A stretch of 53,440 nt of DNA from Scedosporium boydii (GCA_002221725.1 NJFT01000263.1:1-53440), one strand, 5' to 3'. Counted from the first letter of the stretch, positions 22,621 through 35,369 are shown. Numbers and translations: made by a program. The notes: a model not told the origin generated them from the sequence alone.

Positions 22621-23110
22621 AGAGACAGAGGCGCTCTCTGTAGCGTCCTCCTCGGCTACCTACTCCATCCCTAACCTAATAACCTCTAATGCCCTCTTCT
22701 TATAAAGCTCCTTCTCCTAGCGAATCTTCGCAATACAGGATAAGGTAGCCTAAAGCACTGCCTCTACCTCCTACTCTTCCTTTACAATATAAGACTGCTC
22801 CTACTCCAAACAATTAACTAAAGGATATACTAGTTAGGGAAGAAAGGAAAGGAAGGGAAGGGAGACTAACAAGCAGAATCTGTAATTCCCCTAGCATTAT
22901 AATTGGCGTAACGAAGGAGGATGTAGTAATTACAATAGGACTGCCCCTCCTAAACAACACACTCATAGGGAGTGCGAGAATTAAAGCAAGCTATACACTT
23001 CAGCATCTTAAAAGGATACTAATAAGAAAGAATATTATCTACTACCTAAGCTAGGCGCTTATAGTTTACTTTAAAAGAAACCACCAGGGAACGAGACTTG
23101 GAAACACAAG
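22561..23110 (-). pseudogene. Opposite-strand Cys-motif gene in the 3' region of A
   Basis: Minus strand, between the pol end and the polypurine tract. The Cys cluster at about 22997-22890 reads KCIACFNSRTPYEC, then SYCNYY, then ANYNA...GITDSAC, a CX2C-X7-C-X8-C-X2-C(now Y) pattern. A likely intron follows, then NCLEQEQ... and a charged helix (EKELYKKRALEVIRLGMEQ with Q as stop), ending near 22570 (LLIDPTLLDPS). It is homologous to the same region of D, C and K. The few stops are Q-to-TAG changes. Start exon not identified. Function unknown; Cys spacing suggests metal binding (inference). Confidence 0.6.
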
Positions 23111-23198
23111 TCAGCATGATAGAAAGGAAAGATGGTGTAGAGACTTACCTAGGAAGAAAAGGAAGATTAGAACTAATAAGTCTTTAGGGACAAAGACT

Positions 23199-23216
23199 AA
23201 GGGAGAGGGGAAATCG
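23199..23216 (+). promoter_or_regulatory. Polypurine tract of A
   Basis: AAGGGAGAGGGGAAATCG directly before the 3' LTR start at 23217, the plus-strand primer site for retrotransposon DNA synthesis. The same tract precedes the 3' LTR of D. Confidence 0.75.
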
Positions 23217-23651
23217 TGTCATGACCTGGCCGTAATTTGGGCCACCCAGGGCGGTGAGGAACGGCAGGATCAGAACAAGGTCACGTAGTCGCTCTTTGGG
23301 AAAGCGACTAGGCAGACACACTTAAAGCAACCGACCGCACGAAGAAAATGCGACCAGGCGATCGTTGGAAGAACGATCGGGCGAACGCCTGGGAGGCGAT
23401 CGTGTACTAAAGATGGATGGGAGAGATGTCTATATAAAGCTACAATGTTTCCCACTAGTCTAGTTATCTTCCAGACTCTTTAGTAGTTAATACAAGTAAC
23501 AACTACACCCTATACTTGTATACGCACTCTCAGTATCTATTATTGTAAATACTGCTCGACTGCCTTACTTATCTTTAAATAGGCACCTGCTACCTCAGCA
23601 CCTTCCTATTCCATTAATTAGCCGAAACCCTGAAGCGTTAGGATTGTAATA
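23217..23651 (+). repeat. 3' LTR of A
   Basis: 435 bp, TGTCATGACC...TTGTAATA, the same length as the 5' copy and differing from it mostly by C/T and G/A changes. U3 hairpin CGATCGTT-GGAAG-AACGATCG at 23359-23379. Confidence 0.9.
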
Positions 23652-23680
23652 CTATAGTATACTCTTACTTATATCTTATA

Positions 23681-26209
23681 TTAATATTAATTAATTTCTT
23701 TAATTAGAAAGCTACTAAGTACTATTTTCTTTTAACTAATTAAGATAAAATATTTAAGATAATATATATTAATATATCTATCTCTACTTATATAAGTTTT
23801 CTCTAGTCTTAGTAGCTAAAAATAAAAACTTTATTAAAAGTATCTTTTAAGATAATAAAGGTATTCTATACTTTTAGTAGCTATTTAAAATAGCTTTTTT
23901 TAATACTCTTTTTATTTTCTTTTAATAGTATAGTTATTAGTATAGTTATCTTTAAATATTTTATAATAAACTTATAATAAAAGTTTATAAACATAAGAAA
24001 TATTTATATATCTTTAAAATTTTTAATCTCTAACTATTTTTATATAGTCTATATATACTTTAAGTTTATAAAGATCTTATTTTAATTAATTTAAAATCTT
24101 AGGAACTTTATTTTATCTTAATAAAATTAGTATTTAGATATTTTAAGATAAAGCTAGGCTATTTTTAATTATTTTATAATAGCTAAGAGGTTCTATATAT
24201 ATTTCTCCCTAGTTTTTAAGAAGATTAGAATATTATTTAAGTAAATTATATAGTATATATCTACTAGTTTTACTAGGGCTTTATAAATATAAACTTAAAA
24301 TATAGCTAAAGTATTTATAAGCTTAAATAATATTACTATATACTAGAAATAACTATATTTAGTATAGAATACTATCTTCTACTAATTAGAGTTTTTAATT
24401 TTAATCTTATAATAAGTATTTTATATATTTAGCTTTAAGAAGAACTTTTTATTAGATAGTTATAAGAGTAGCTCTTTAATTAGGAGTAGAGAGTATTAAT
24501 TCTTAATTATAATATAGTTTAATTCTTAATAGTTAATATAGAAATATAGTTTTCTATTCTTTTTTAATATAAATAGGATTAATACTTCTACTAGGCTTAT
24601 AAAATAAGAGATCTAATTATTTTCTAGTTCTTTTTAAATATACTACCTAAGCTTTTTACTCTATTTTAAAATAAAAAAGTAGATTAGCCTATATAATAAC
24701 TCTTTTCTATCTATAATATTAATTATATATTCTATACTTATAAGTATAAGTAATTCTTTTATTATTTATTTTAAAAAAATAATTTTAAATTTCTCTAATT
24801 CTAATAGGAAGTTACCTTTTAAGCTTCCTTTAATTAGCTTTTTATTACTACTTAGTTATTTACTCTTTTTACTTAAAATAATAATTATATAAGTAATATA
24901 AAGTTTACCTTCCTCTTATAAAAATATCTTTATAAATTAAATAGTATTTTTATTTATTACTATATTAAACTACTAATAATCTATTACTATTACTACTATA
25001 ATCTCTAGGTCTTATATATTTAAATAGTTAATTAAGATATTAAAAGTATTTATCTCCTTTTCTAATTTAAAATAGAAGATTATAATATCTTTTAATTTTC
25101 TTCTATAATCTATTAATTTAATTTAGATCCTATATACTCCTTAAGCTCTAAACTATCTCCTATTAATACTTAGTAGCTCTAAGTTATCAAATTTTTATAT
25201 ATACTTAAGTAAATATTACTATATAAAATATATTAATATAATATTTATTACTACTTTAATATTTAGGTCTATATTAATTTTAACTTATTTTTTTTTATTC
25301 TTCTCTTAAAATCTTATTTTAATTAATATAGCTATATAGAAGAATTTTTTAAGTAAGCTTAACTAGGGTAGTTTTTCTACTATAATAGACTAAATTAAAT
25401 ATCTTACTATATAAATTTATTTTCTAACTTATCTATATTAAAATCTTATAAGTATTCTAATTAATTATTAAAGTTAAATATACTTACTATATCTTTTATA
25501 GTTAGTTCTTTATAATTTTACTTATAATAGCTTTTTTTACTATAATTAAAGTAAATAATATAGTTAGTACTTAGCCTCCTTATACTTTATATATATTATC
25601 TTCTAATATTTCTATTCTAAAAGTCTTATAATTTTCCTTAGCTAGATTAACCTAATACCTCTTCTTAGTTCCTTACTTATTTATAAAGTAGTTAGCTAGA
25701 GCTTAATCGCTTTTAGTAAAGGTATTAAGAGTTATTATAAGTTAAGTTAGCTCTATCTTACTTTATACTCTTCTTTTATTTTTTTATTTATTTAATATAA
25801 TATTACTTTACTTATAACTACTATATATAAGCTTTTAATAAAACCTCTTTATAGTTAGTAATTATCTTAAAGAAAGTCTTAACTATATTACTTAAAAGTT
25901 TATTAAAATATTTTTATAAGTTAAATATATTTATATTATTTTCTTTTTTTAAAAATTTTCTAATAGTATTATAAAGTCTCTATTATTTTATAGTAAATTT
26001 AATAAAATATCTACTTAACTATTATAAGTTTTTTAGCTTAAATTAAACTTTAAATATATATTACTTAAAGTTATAATATAACTCTTTTATAAAAGTAAAT
26101 AAGTCTTCTAAAATAACTTTTTCTATATCTAATTAGTTAATATAAGTTTTCTATTTTAAGTAAAAGTTATTACTAACTTTCTATAAAGTTTATTAAATAT
26201 AGATCTACT
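23681..26209 (-). pseudogene. RNase H to RT part of the B2 polyprotein
   Basis: Homologous to 12380-15510 of B1 in the same orientation, without insertions G and H, so it shows the empty sites of both. RT active-site region near 24240. Frame destroyed by TAG/TAA. Confidence 0.6.
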
Positions 26210-27126
26210 TATTATAGGCTAACCTTTATATAGGCCTAGAAGTAGTAATAGATAGTAGAATATAGTAGGTAGATATACCTACTAGGTAAGATATATAACT
26301 TACAAAAGCGATTACTAGACTACTTAGCAATTACTTATAGTAATTATAGTAATTACTGTTACGGTCCTACACTATATAAGTATAGTGGAGTACTTAGTTG
26401 GTCGCTAGTAATGCGATCAATGCCTGATTGTTTGCTCTGATAGTGTAATAGTTAATAGGTATACTGTAATATTTTGATCGTAAACGGCTAGTAGCTCCTC
26501 GTTCGAATCCTATTAGTTGTGCGGGATTTTTCGAACTTGCTGCTGCTAACAAAGGCACCTCTGACAATGTTTAGGCAATATTAGAGGCGCGCTTTAGGGG
26601 TTATAATATTTACTTATTCCCTAGAACGAGGACCTAGTTTACTCTCGGGGAAGCTTTATAATGTAGCTTAAGGGTAAGCTATAGAGAGGATGGGTATAGT
26701 ATTATAGTCCTATACTATATAAGTATAGTAGAGTACCTAGTTAGTCGCTAGTAATGTAATCAATGTCTAATCTTTTACCTTTATAGTATAATAATTAATA
26801 AGTATACTATAATTATAATAATAATAAGTATTATAATTAAGGGTAGTAATTATAGCCCTAAAGTAGTAATTACCTTAGAGAGCTTAGAAAGAGAATATCT
26901 ATATAAACTATAAATCTTATTATATATTTAATTTATCTTTTAAGACTCTCTAGTAGTTAATATAAATATAACTATAACTTATACTTATATATATACTTTT
27001 ACTATATTATTATAAATACTATTTAATTATCTTATTTACTAATAATAAGCTCTTATAACTTTAATATTTACTATATTTACTTAATATCTATTAATTAACT
27101 AGTTTCCTAATATTAAAAAAATAATA
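26210..27126 (+). repeat. 5' LTR of C, interrupted by a TRIM-like element
   Basis: Matches 33904-34356 on both sides of the insert 26357-26814. Ends ...AATAATA at 27126, followed by TATTAACTACTTC, the same self-complementary primer-site sequence as in A and D. Confidence 0.75.
26357..26814 (+). mobile_element. TRIM-like non-autonomous element with 115 bp terminal direct repeats
   Basis: Terminal direct repeats 26357-26471 and 26700-26814 (115 bp each) differ mainly by RIP-type changes. The left one begins TGTTACGG and ends TGTAATA (original ...CA). The 228 bp interior ends in a purine-rich AGAGAGGATGGG. The element is absent from the 3' LTR of C, and the LTR length difference (917 versus 453) leaves about 5 bp for a target duplication. 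Across the left repeat/interior boundary lie tRNA-promoter-like box A (TAGTGTAATAG, 26441-26451) and box B (CGTTCGAATCC, 26500-26510). A SINE-derived origin is an alternative. No coding capacity. Confidence 0.6.
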
Positions 27127-27184
27127 TATTAACTACTTCTATTTAGTAAGTAACTTTATTAAATAGTATTAATACTTAGGAATT

Positions 27185-30100
27185 ATAGCTTTAGCTAAGA
27201 AAAAAACTTCTCTTAAATTAGATAATAAAGTTAAAATAAAGGAAGTAACTATACCTCCTACTAAAGCTAATAAGAAATCTAGTAATAATAAGGATATTAA
27301 TTCTATTACTATTAAAGAACTCTAAAATACTATAGATAAATAGTAAGCTAAGATAAAGGAAGTAGAAAAGTTTACTAGCTATTATATAAGAAGAATAGAA
27401 GATTTAATTAGTATTTTAATAATATTAAATAAGTAATCTAAAAAAATACTAGTTTTTTAATTAGATAATAAATTATTTAGCTAAAATAGATAATCTAGTA
27501 ATTAAATATAAATATAGTAGCTTATAAAAGTAGTATACCTCCTATAGTCTTTATATCTATAATAACTAAGCTTAAAATTACTCTACTAAAAAAATATAAA
27601 AGAAACTAATAAAAGCTATAAAGATTTCTTATTTAGATAAAAACTTATTTATAATATTATAAAAATTAGTTTTATATTAAAGCTAATAAAGTAACTACTA
27701 TAGCCTAGTATCTTATAAATAATATACTTATATAGTTTAAACTTATTTTTTAAAACTATTTTAAAAATAATAAAATTATATAAAAAGCTAAGACTATTAA
27801 AATCTTTAAAGACTATAAGGAATTTAAAGAAGCTCTTAAAGGAGCCTTTAATAAGCCTAATAAACTATAAGCTATAATTTAATAGCTAGAAGAGTTAAGC
27901 TAGAAGAGATTTACTACTAAGTATATTATAGAGTTTAAGTTGATTACTATATATTTTAACTAAAGAGATAAACTCTTTATAATCTACTTTTATAATAAGC
28001 TTAAGAAAGAAGTTAAAAATAAACTTTATAAACTTAAAAAACTAATATAATTTATAGAATATATTAAAAGTACTATAAAAATTAATAACTACTTATATAA
28101 ATAATAATAGTAGAAGTAAGGCTAGGCTATAATTAAAACTTATAAGCTATAGACTACTACTAATACTAAATATAAATAAAGTAATAGTAATACTTTATAG
28201 GAGACCTATTTAGAGCTTATAGAGCTAGGAGGTAATAATAAAAGTACTATTTTTAAAGCTTTAAAAGCTAAGATTAGGAAATATTATAAATATAAGTATA
28301 TAAAATACTATATTTAAAAATATTAAATAAAATATAAACTAAAACTAGAATATAAATGGCCTAATAGAAAGAAATTAGGCTTTAAACTAGTACTTAAAGG
28401 AAAAACTTAGTAGCTAGGAGTTAGTTTTATTAACTATAAAACCCTATCTTAGATAGTATACTATAATAATAACTATAGTACCTACTATAGTAAAAAAGAA
28501 AGTATAAGATATTACTTTAAGAAGCTTTAAAAGTTTAGAATAATAAAGTAAGAAGAAATTACTAAAATACTAGAGATCTAAAAATAAATTAAGAAAACCT
28601 AAAAAGAACTCCTAAGAAAGTTTAATACTTTAATAAATAAGGACTTATTATATAAAAAATATTATAATAAGGCCTATAAATAATACTACTAGATATCTAG
28701 ATTACTATAGTAATTTATATATTAGTTGAAGCTAAAAAAGTAAAACTAAAAATAATAAGTAGCTTAGATAGCCTAAAAATGAGAAAAGTAGCTTAGTAAC
28801 CTCCTAGTTAGTTACTATATTACTTTCGAAGAAGATAAAAAAAGATAGATACTTTAGGAATTTATTAAGATATTAGAAAAAGAGGCTTTATAATATACTC
28901 TAGAAATAATATAAAAAAAACTAGACCTAAGATAGCTAGAAAAAGAAGCTACTTATTATCTTAAAGACCTATAGAACCTAGTAGAATAATAGTCTTACTA
29001 TCTAAAAACTTTAAAAGATTATAAGATAAAAGCTAAAATATTAACTAAAGACCTAGATATCTATTTTAGTATTTAAGATCTTGAAGATAAAATCTAGAAA
29101 TAATAAAGGTAGTCTATAAAGGATTAATAGACTAACTAAAAGGAAGCTATAAAGAGATAAGCTTCTTTTACTTAGTATAGGAGGACTAGAGGAAGCTAAT
29201 CTCTCTATAAAAAACTAAACTAGTATTATAATAAGAAGTTAAAAGATATTATAGTAGACCTTATTAACTTATAAAAATAAGTAGATTAATTATAATATAC
29301 CTTATATTTAGAAGACCTATAAGTAGAATTCTAATAATAGATTAATAACCTAGAGAAATAGATTAACTTTATAGAAGATATTAAGCTTAAGGAAAAAGAG
29401 AGGCTTATAAAGGTTAAGGCCACTACCTAAGAGCTTATAGAAGAACTAAAGTAATAAGACTAACTCTACAAAGCCTAATAAATACCTAACTAAGACCTTT
29501 AAAAGTTATAAAAATAGTTTTAAGAAGAAATAAAAAGATAATAAGAACTATATTAAACCTTACTTAATAACCTATAAAAAATAATAAAGTTAAATAGCTA
29601 ATAATAGGTATAATATATAGAAATTAAAAAGCTATAATAATAAGTTATTAGCTTATAATAACTATAGTAATAAATAATTATAGAAGAAGTTACTAGGAAA
29701 ATAAGACTAGGACTATAAGAAATAAATAATATAGAAGGATAGTAGATCTATTATTTAAAAGTATCTATTATTTTAGCTAGTTAAATATTTATAGCCCTAG
29801 TAGATAATAAAATATAAGGAAATTTTATTTTATAATTATTAATAAATTAAAACTACTATAAGTAGAAAAATACTAGCTCTATATCTTAAATATATATAAT
29901 AAAATACTAGTAGACTATAAAGGTAAAGTAGTTAGTATAGAGACTATATACTTTTATATTACTATTACTAGATAGGTTAATTATATCTCCTTTAATATTA
30001 CTAAGATTACTAGATACCTTATTATACTAGGGACCCTATAACTATAAACAAGAAACCTATAGATTAATTAGGTAACTAATTAGCTTACTTAGAATAAGAT

Positions 30101-33100
30101 TAAGTAAAGCCTAGGAAATAACTTAGCTACTAAGTAATATTAACTAGAAAAGTTACTTTTAAGTAAGCTAAGAGCTTTTAAAATAATAATCTACTTTAAA
30201 GTACTTACTATAAGAGATTTAAATCTCCTACTAAAAGAAAGAAAGTATAAATAAATATATATAATAAGAGCTATAATAGCTTTTAAAACCTTACTATTAG
30301 TAGAAGAGATATTATAGCTTATATCTAAGGAATACTAGAAATATAGTAAAGTATTTACTAAAGAATTAGAAACTAGACTACTAAAGTATAGCTAGTAAGA
30401 TTATAAGATACCTCTAAAGGAAGGTATATAACTAAGGTTTATATTTATCCATAATCTTAATAAAGTATAGTTCTAAGTATTTAGAAAATATATTAAAGAG
30501 ATACTAAAAAAAGAATATATCTAAACTATTAATATTACTAGCTAGATATTTTATTCTTTTTATATTAAAAAAGAATAGAAGATTATAAATATATATAGAC
30601 TATTAGTAATTTAATAATATTATAATAAAGAACTAATATCTACTATTTTTAATCTCTAAGTTATAAAATAAGCTTTAAGGAGCTTAATAGTTTATAATAC
30701 TAGATCTAAAGAAAGTATATAACCTAATCTATATTAAAAAAAGTAATAAGTAGAAGATAGCTTTTTAAACTTATTATAGCTACTTTAAGTACTTAGTTAT
30801 ACTTTTTAAATTAACTAATATTCTAGTAAGTTTTTAGATAATAATTAACTATATACTATATAAATATCTAGACTAGTTTATTATTATATACTTTAATAAT
30901 ATCTTTATTTACTTAGAAATACTAGAGGAATATAAAAAATATATATATAAAGTCTTCTAGAAGTTAAAAGAAGCTAACTTACTAGTTAAAGTTACTAAAT
31001 ATAAATTTTATAAATAAAAAGTAGATTTTCTTAGCTATACTATCTAGCTAGGCAAAATCTAGATATAAGAATTAAAGGTTTAAGCTATCTTAGACTAGCT
31101 AGTACTAACTAATATTATAGAAAGTAGAGAATTTCTTAGATTCCTTAACTTTTACTATAGATTCCTTAGAGACTATAGTAAGAAGGTAAAGATACTTACT
31201 AACTTTATAAAGAAAGATATTTTATTTAAATAGAGACTAAAGAAGTAAAAAGTATTTTAGGAAGCTAAGTAGGTAGTAAGTAAATAACTAGTACTTATTA
31301 AAGCTAACTCTATAAAACTATTTAATGTAGAGATAGATACTTTAAACTATAGTATTAGAGCCTAGCTTAGGTAATAAGATAAAAATAATAAGATCTAATT
31401 AATAGCTTTTATATTTAAGAAGCTTAGTAGACTAGTACTATAATATATTATAGAACTTATAGCTATTGTTAAAGCCTTTAAGAAATAGAGATATTATCTA
31501 GTTAGTACTAAATACTATATTATAGTCTACTTAGATTATAAGAACCTTACAAGATTTATAATAACTAAGGAATTAAACTAATAATAAGTTTAATAAGTAA
31601 AAGAACTATTAGAATATAATTTCTAAATTATATATATTAAAGAAAAAGAAAATAAAAAAGTTAACACTTTTAGCTAATACCCTAACTACTTCTATAAGAT
31701 ACCTAAAGAAATATAGACTATATTATATTCGAATAATAAAGGTAACCTATAATAAGTTATAGTAAGCTATTAAGTTAAGTAGAACTAAAAACAACTTAAG
31801 GAAATAAGAAAATAATAGAGAGGCTATAAGACTTTATATTATAAAGACCCTTTAAACTACCTAGATATAAGAAAATAAAATAATTTATAGTATAAAAATA
31901 AAAAACTAATAATTACTAGTAACCTTACTAGTTATATCTTCTAAGAAATATATAAGTTACTATTATATAGTTACTTAAACTTTAAACAAACACTTAAGAT
32001 CTTTAAAAGAGACTATTAAATAGACTATAACCTTAAAGACCTTAAATACTTAATTAAAATATATAAGTACTATATATAAAATAAAATATTATAGTATAAG
32101 CTATATAGAAAACTATAACCTATACTAGTACTAGAAGTATTATAGTAAAAAATTACTATCGACTTTATTATTAAACTACCTAAGTTTAAGGACTTAGCTA
32201 CTAAAATAAAATATAATAGTATTATAGTAGTAATTAATAGACTAATAAAGTATACTTATTTTATATCCTATAACGAAATTATAAAGGCGCTATAGTTTAT
32301 AAAACTATTTTTATGAACTATAATAGCTAACTATAATTTATTAGAAGAGATTAACTTAGATAAAAGTATAGTATTTATCTTATACTTCTAATAGAGCTTA
32401 TTAAATAGAATAAGAATTAACTATAAGCTCTCTACTACCTACTATCTAGAAATATAATAATAGGTTAAATAGATAAATTAGATTCTTAAAGTATACCTAT
32501 AGTACTATATTAACTAGAAATAAAATAACTGAATATCTTTACTACTCTTAATATAAAGAGCTTATAATACTAATATATCTAAAAGTATAAAGCTATTACT
32601 ATTTTATATAAACTATAATATTAAACTCTAAGTAAGATTTAAGCTAAGAGAAATAAAAATACTAGTAAAATAAATAATTATTACTATTAATAAAATAAAG
32701 AAACTATATAAATAACTTATAGAAGAACTTTAATTTATATAATAGTAAATAAAATATTATATAGACTAAAAATAGATTAAGGAACTAATTCTTAAAAGGA
32801 GGAGCAAGGTCTAGCTACTTTAAAAGAAGCTAGAAATAAGGAACCCCTAGATTAAAATAATATAATTAAGTAATAAACTCGATTATTAGAAACTAGGACC
32901 CTTCTTAGTTAAATAAAAGGTCTTAGAAGTTCATTATAAACTTAAGCTACTAGAAAGTATAGATAACTACTTAATATTCTATATAGCCTTCTTTAAACTA
33001 GTATATAAAGATATATTACTTAGAAAAATAATATAAATTAAAACTTAAGAAGAAGAAATCTTTAAAGTAGAGAAGATCTTTAATTTATAATAATATAAAA

Positions 33101-33240
33101 AAATTATAAAGTATTTAATTAAGTAGAAAAACTATAATAAAAGTAAAAATATTTAAAAATTTATTAAATATTTAATAAAGAGCTAGTAGCTTCTTATTAT
33201 ATTCTATTAGAAGAACCTAATAAAACCTTAGGATCTATTA
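27185..33240 (+). pseudogene. gag-pol polyprotein of C, destroyed by RIP
   Basis: Collinear with A and D: Lys-rich N-terminus near 27190, zinc-knuckle remnant KYYKYKYIKYY near 28275 (Cys and His as Tyr), coiled-coil linker, protease region near 29790, RT active site YTLNNIFI at 30886-30910, integrase core IIVVINRLIKYTYF near 32222, and chromodomain near 33110-33185. The start codon is not certain because ATG may have become ATA. Dense TAG/TAA; no function. Confidence 0.75.
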
Positions 33241-33259
33241 ATTATAGATCTAAAAATAA

Positions 33260-33770
33260 CCTAATTAAATTCTAATTGATTATATCTATAGTACTAGAAG
33301 ACTATATAGCTATAGTAGCTTTAGACTCCTAGTACTCTACTTCCTCTAATTTATCTAATAACTTAATACTTTAGTAAATTATCTTTAGCTCTTTTCTTAA
33401 AAGTATTTATTTTTATTTTTAGATATAGGATAAGTAGGTTAACTTTTTAAAAAGAGCTTTTTATAACTAATAGAGGGACTCTTTAGTTTCTTCTTCTTCT
33501 TTATTAGGATAGTACTACTCTAGACTAATCTAAAATACTAGGAACCTATAAGTTAATAAGTAATAGACTAAAGGTAGTAAGAATAATATACTAAATAAAA
33601 TTATTACCTTAGAAGTATTATAAGAACATTACTAATAAATATACTTTCTATAATAAGATATCTTTTTAACTATTTTATAAGTTAATTCCTTCTTTTTATA
33701 AAAAGAATATAATATAACTTTAAAACCTTCTTATTTAATTACTTTAGTATAGTAAAAAGTATAGAGGTAA
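33260..33770 (-). pseudogene. Opposite-strand Cys-motif gene of C (degraded)
   Basis: Minus strand, before the 3' LTR. The region at about 33735-33610 reads EGFKVILYSFYKKKELTYK, then ISYYRKYIY and CSYNTSKV. With Tyr read back as Cys, this matches the A pattern including the final YN. The charged helix at about 33545-33260 (NKEEEETKE, LLRKELKIIY, LLDKLEEVEY) ends in LIDP, as in A. Confidence 0.5.
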
Positions 33771-33903
33771 GGAGTAGATAGAATTTTATTACTATTTAAT
33801 ATAATTAGCTATAATTAAGTAAGGAAGAAAGGAAGAGATAAGAAAAAGGATATAACTTATAGGTAGGTAGTCTATTTATAGGTCTAAAGGAGGAGAGGTA
33901 TTA

Positions 33904-34356
33904 TATTATAAGCTAACCTTTATATAAACCTAGAAGCAGTAATAGATAGTAGAATATAGTAGGTAGGTATACCTACTAGATAAGATATATAACTTATAAA
34001 AGCAATTACTAGACTACTTAGTAATTGCTTATAGTAATTATAGTAATTGCAATAATAAGTATTATAATTAAGGGTAGTAATTATAGCCCTAGAGTAGTGA
34101 TTACCTTAAAGAGTTTAGAAAGGGAATGTCTATATAAATTATAGATCTTATTATATATTTAGTCTATCTTTTAAAACTTTCTAGTAATTAATATAAATAT
34201 AACTATAACCTATATTTATATATATACTTCTACTATATTATTATAAATATTACTTAATTGCCTTATTACTAATAATAGACTCCTACAACCCTAATACTCG
34301 CTGTACCTACCTAATATCTATTAATTAACTAGTTCCTTAATATTAAGAATATAATA
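33904..34356 (+). repeat. 3' LTR of C
   Basis: 453 bp. It starts TATTATAAGC (TG to TA), is preceded by AGGAGGAGAGG (polypurine tract) and ends at the TTACT target copy. Confidence 0.75.
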
Positions 34357-34833
34357 TTACTAGTCTACCTTTTTTTTAACTATTTAATTACTTTCTTAAA
34401 TTATAAGCTTCTAGTTTTAAACTTTTATAGTAGTAAGTTTTTATATAAGGAGCTTTATAATATAGGTTAAGCTCCTAAGGGCTATATATAATATTTTATT
34501 TAAGTTAAGCTTATTTTTAATTAGTTTCTAAAGTAGATCTTCTCTACTTTATATTTACTTAATCTCCTTTTAGAGCTTTTAGTTTTTAGCTTTTAACTTA
34601 TCTTTTATAAATAAGTATATATATTTAATTCTTCCTATAAAAGATATTTACTATATAGTCTATAACTAATTATTATACTTATTTAGATTATCTATCTTTA
34701 ATATATTTAAAAGCTTAAAGAGTTTAAATAGTATTTATTTTTTAAAAGTAGTTTCTTTAGTTATAGTATATCTAGTAATTTTTAGTAATATAATCTTAGT
34801 TTAAACTTAGTATAGCTATAGAAGTTAAAGAAT
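34357..34833 (-). pseudogene. 5' (gag) part of B2
   Basis: Continues B2 to the right of C, collinear with 15512-15984 of B1. AT-rich. No intact frame. Confidence 0.5.
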
Positions 34834-35055
34834 TATAAAAATATACTATATATAGCTTAAAAAAAGACTAGTATTACTAAGAAGTATATGTTTTTTAAAA
34901 GTTAATTAATAATTAAAACTTTAATTTACCTCCTAAACTAACTTATATCCTCCGAGGATTCCTTTTATCTTCGACCGCGCTCCGACTAAGCTCCGCAGCT
35001 AAGTTATTCTAATAGTAAGTCCTATACTACAGTGCGCTCTTACGTATACCTTATA
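34834..35055 (-). repeat. 5' LTR of B2
   Basis: 222 bp, homologous to both B1 LTRs. It keeps a GC-rich, unmutated patch at 34953-35046 (CCTCCGAGGATTCC, then GACCGCGCTCCGACTAAGC), which shows the original B LTR sequence lost in the other copies. Confidence 0.75.
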
Positions 35056-35360
35056 TATATTATATTAGTATATAGGGCGACTGGCGGCGGCGCCGCCACA
35101 TTACTAATCGGCGCTGCCACTAGAAGCCCAATATACTATACATCCGAACCTTACTTACATATAAAAGGATGATGGCCCCCCATTTTTTATAGACTAGTTC
35201 TTAGACAAGGTAGGACAGCAGAAGCAGGTAAAGGACAGCATTGCAATTAGGAGCGATCAGTTATTTCCTATCAGCCAGAGCATTATTATAGTAGACATTC
35301 TTTACTATTCTTTTCTTAATATTACTTCTTTTCCTATCTTTACATTTCTCTTCTCTTCTT
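35056..35360 (+). promoter_or_regulatory. GC-containing leader of E, possible 5' LTR part
   Basis: A GC-rich patch (GGCGACTGGCGGCGGCGCCG, 35077-35096) is followed by a TATA-like ATATAAAAGG near 35160. That fits an LTR/promoter upstream of gag. No second copy exists in the window, so LTR status is unproven. Confidence 0.35.
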
Positions 35361-35369
35361 TAGATATAA

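Larger units (their letters stand above)
16183..23651 (+). mobile_element. Element A: full-length chromovirus (Ty3/gypsy), moderately RIP-mutated
   Basis: 7469 bp with two 435 bp LTRs and exact CTATA target duplications (16178-16182, 23652-23656). Inserted in the 5' LTR of B1. Order: 5' LTR, self-complementary primer site, gag with CCHC knuckle, long coiled-coil linker, protease, RT, RNase H, integrase, chromodomain, opposite-strand ORF, polypurine tract, 3' LTR. RIP is partial: the frame is easily read but carries dozens of TAG/TAA. Close relative of D (38341-45817). Confidence 0.9.
7428..23680 (-). mobile_element. Element B1: Ty3/gypsy retrotransposon, full length but split by later insertions
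   Basis: Both LTRs are 222 bp once insertion A is removed: 3' LTR 7428-7649, and 5' LTR 15985-16182 plus 23657-23680. Minus-strand order is 5' LTR, gag, RT, RNase H, integrase region, a 3' non-pol region of about 2.5 kb, polypurine tract, 3' LTR. Without insertions it is about 7.9 kb. It is interrupted by an L-type LTR, solo LTR G, mini-LTR H and element A. The flanks (TATAC left, TTAAT right) do not give a target duplication. Left flank is K and right flank is B2, so a rearrangement is likely. Strongly RIP-mutated. Confidence 0.7.
26210..34356 (+). mobile_element. Element C: full-length chromovirus, heavily RIP-mutated
   Basis: 8147 bp including a nested 458 bp element. LTRs 26210-27126 (about 454 bp without the nested insert and its duplication) and 33904-34356 (453 bp). 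Flanking duplication CTACT (26205-26209) and TTACT (34357-34361) differ by one C-to-T. The joined flanks are continuous compared with B1 near 15510. Same domain order as A and D, including an opposite-strand ORF before the 3' LTR. CpA/TpG are almost gone, so it is older than A and D. Confidence 0.85.
23681..35055 (-). mobile_element. Element B2: truncated B-family gypsy element, split by C
   Basis: Minus-strand sequence collinear with B1 (12380-16182). It comprises 23681-26209 and 34357-34833, plus a 5' LTR at 34834-35055 (222 bp, same length as the B1 LTRs). It begins abruptly inside RNase H at 23681, directly against the end of the B1 LTR. Integrase and 3' LTR are missing. More strongly RIP-mutated than A or D. 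Confidence 0.7.

Noticed and set aside
26437..26520. A functional tRNA gene
   Set aside because: Box A, box B and a 7 bp acceptor-like pairing exist, but the T-arm stem around TTCGAAT does not pair, the anticodon arm is not formed, and the sequence spans a terminal repeat of a small mobile element.
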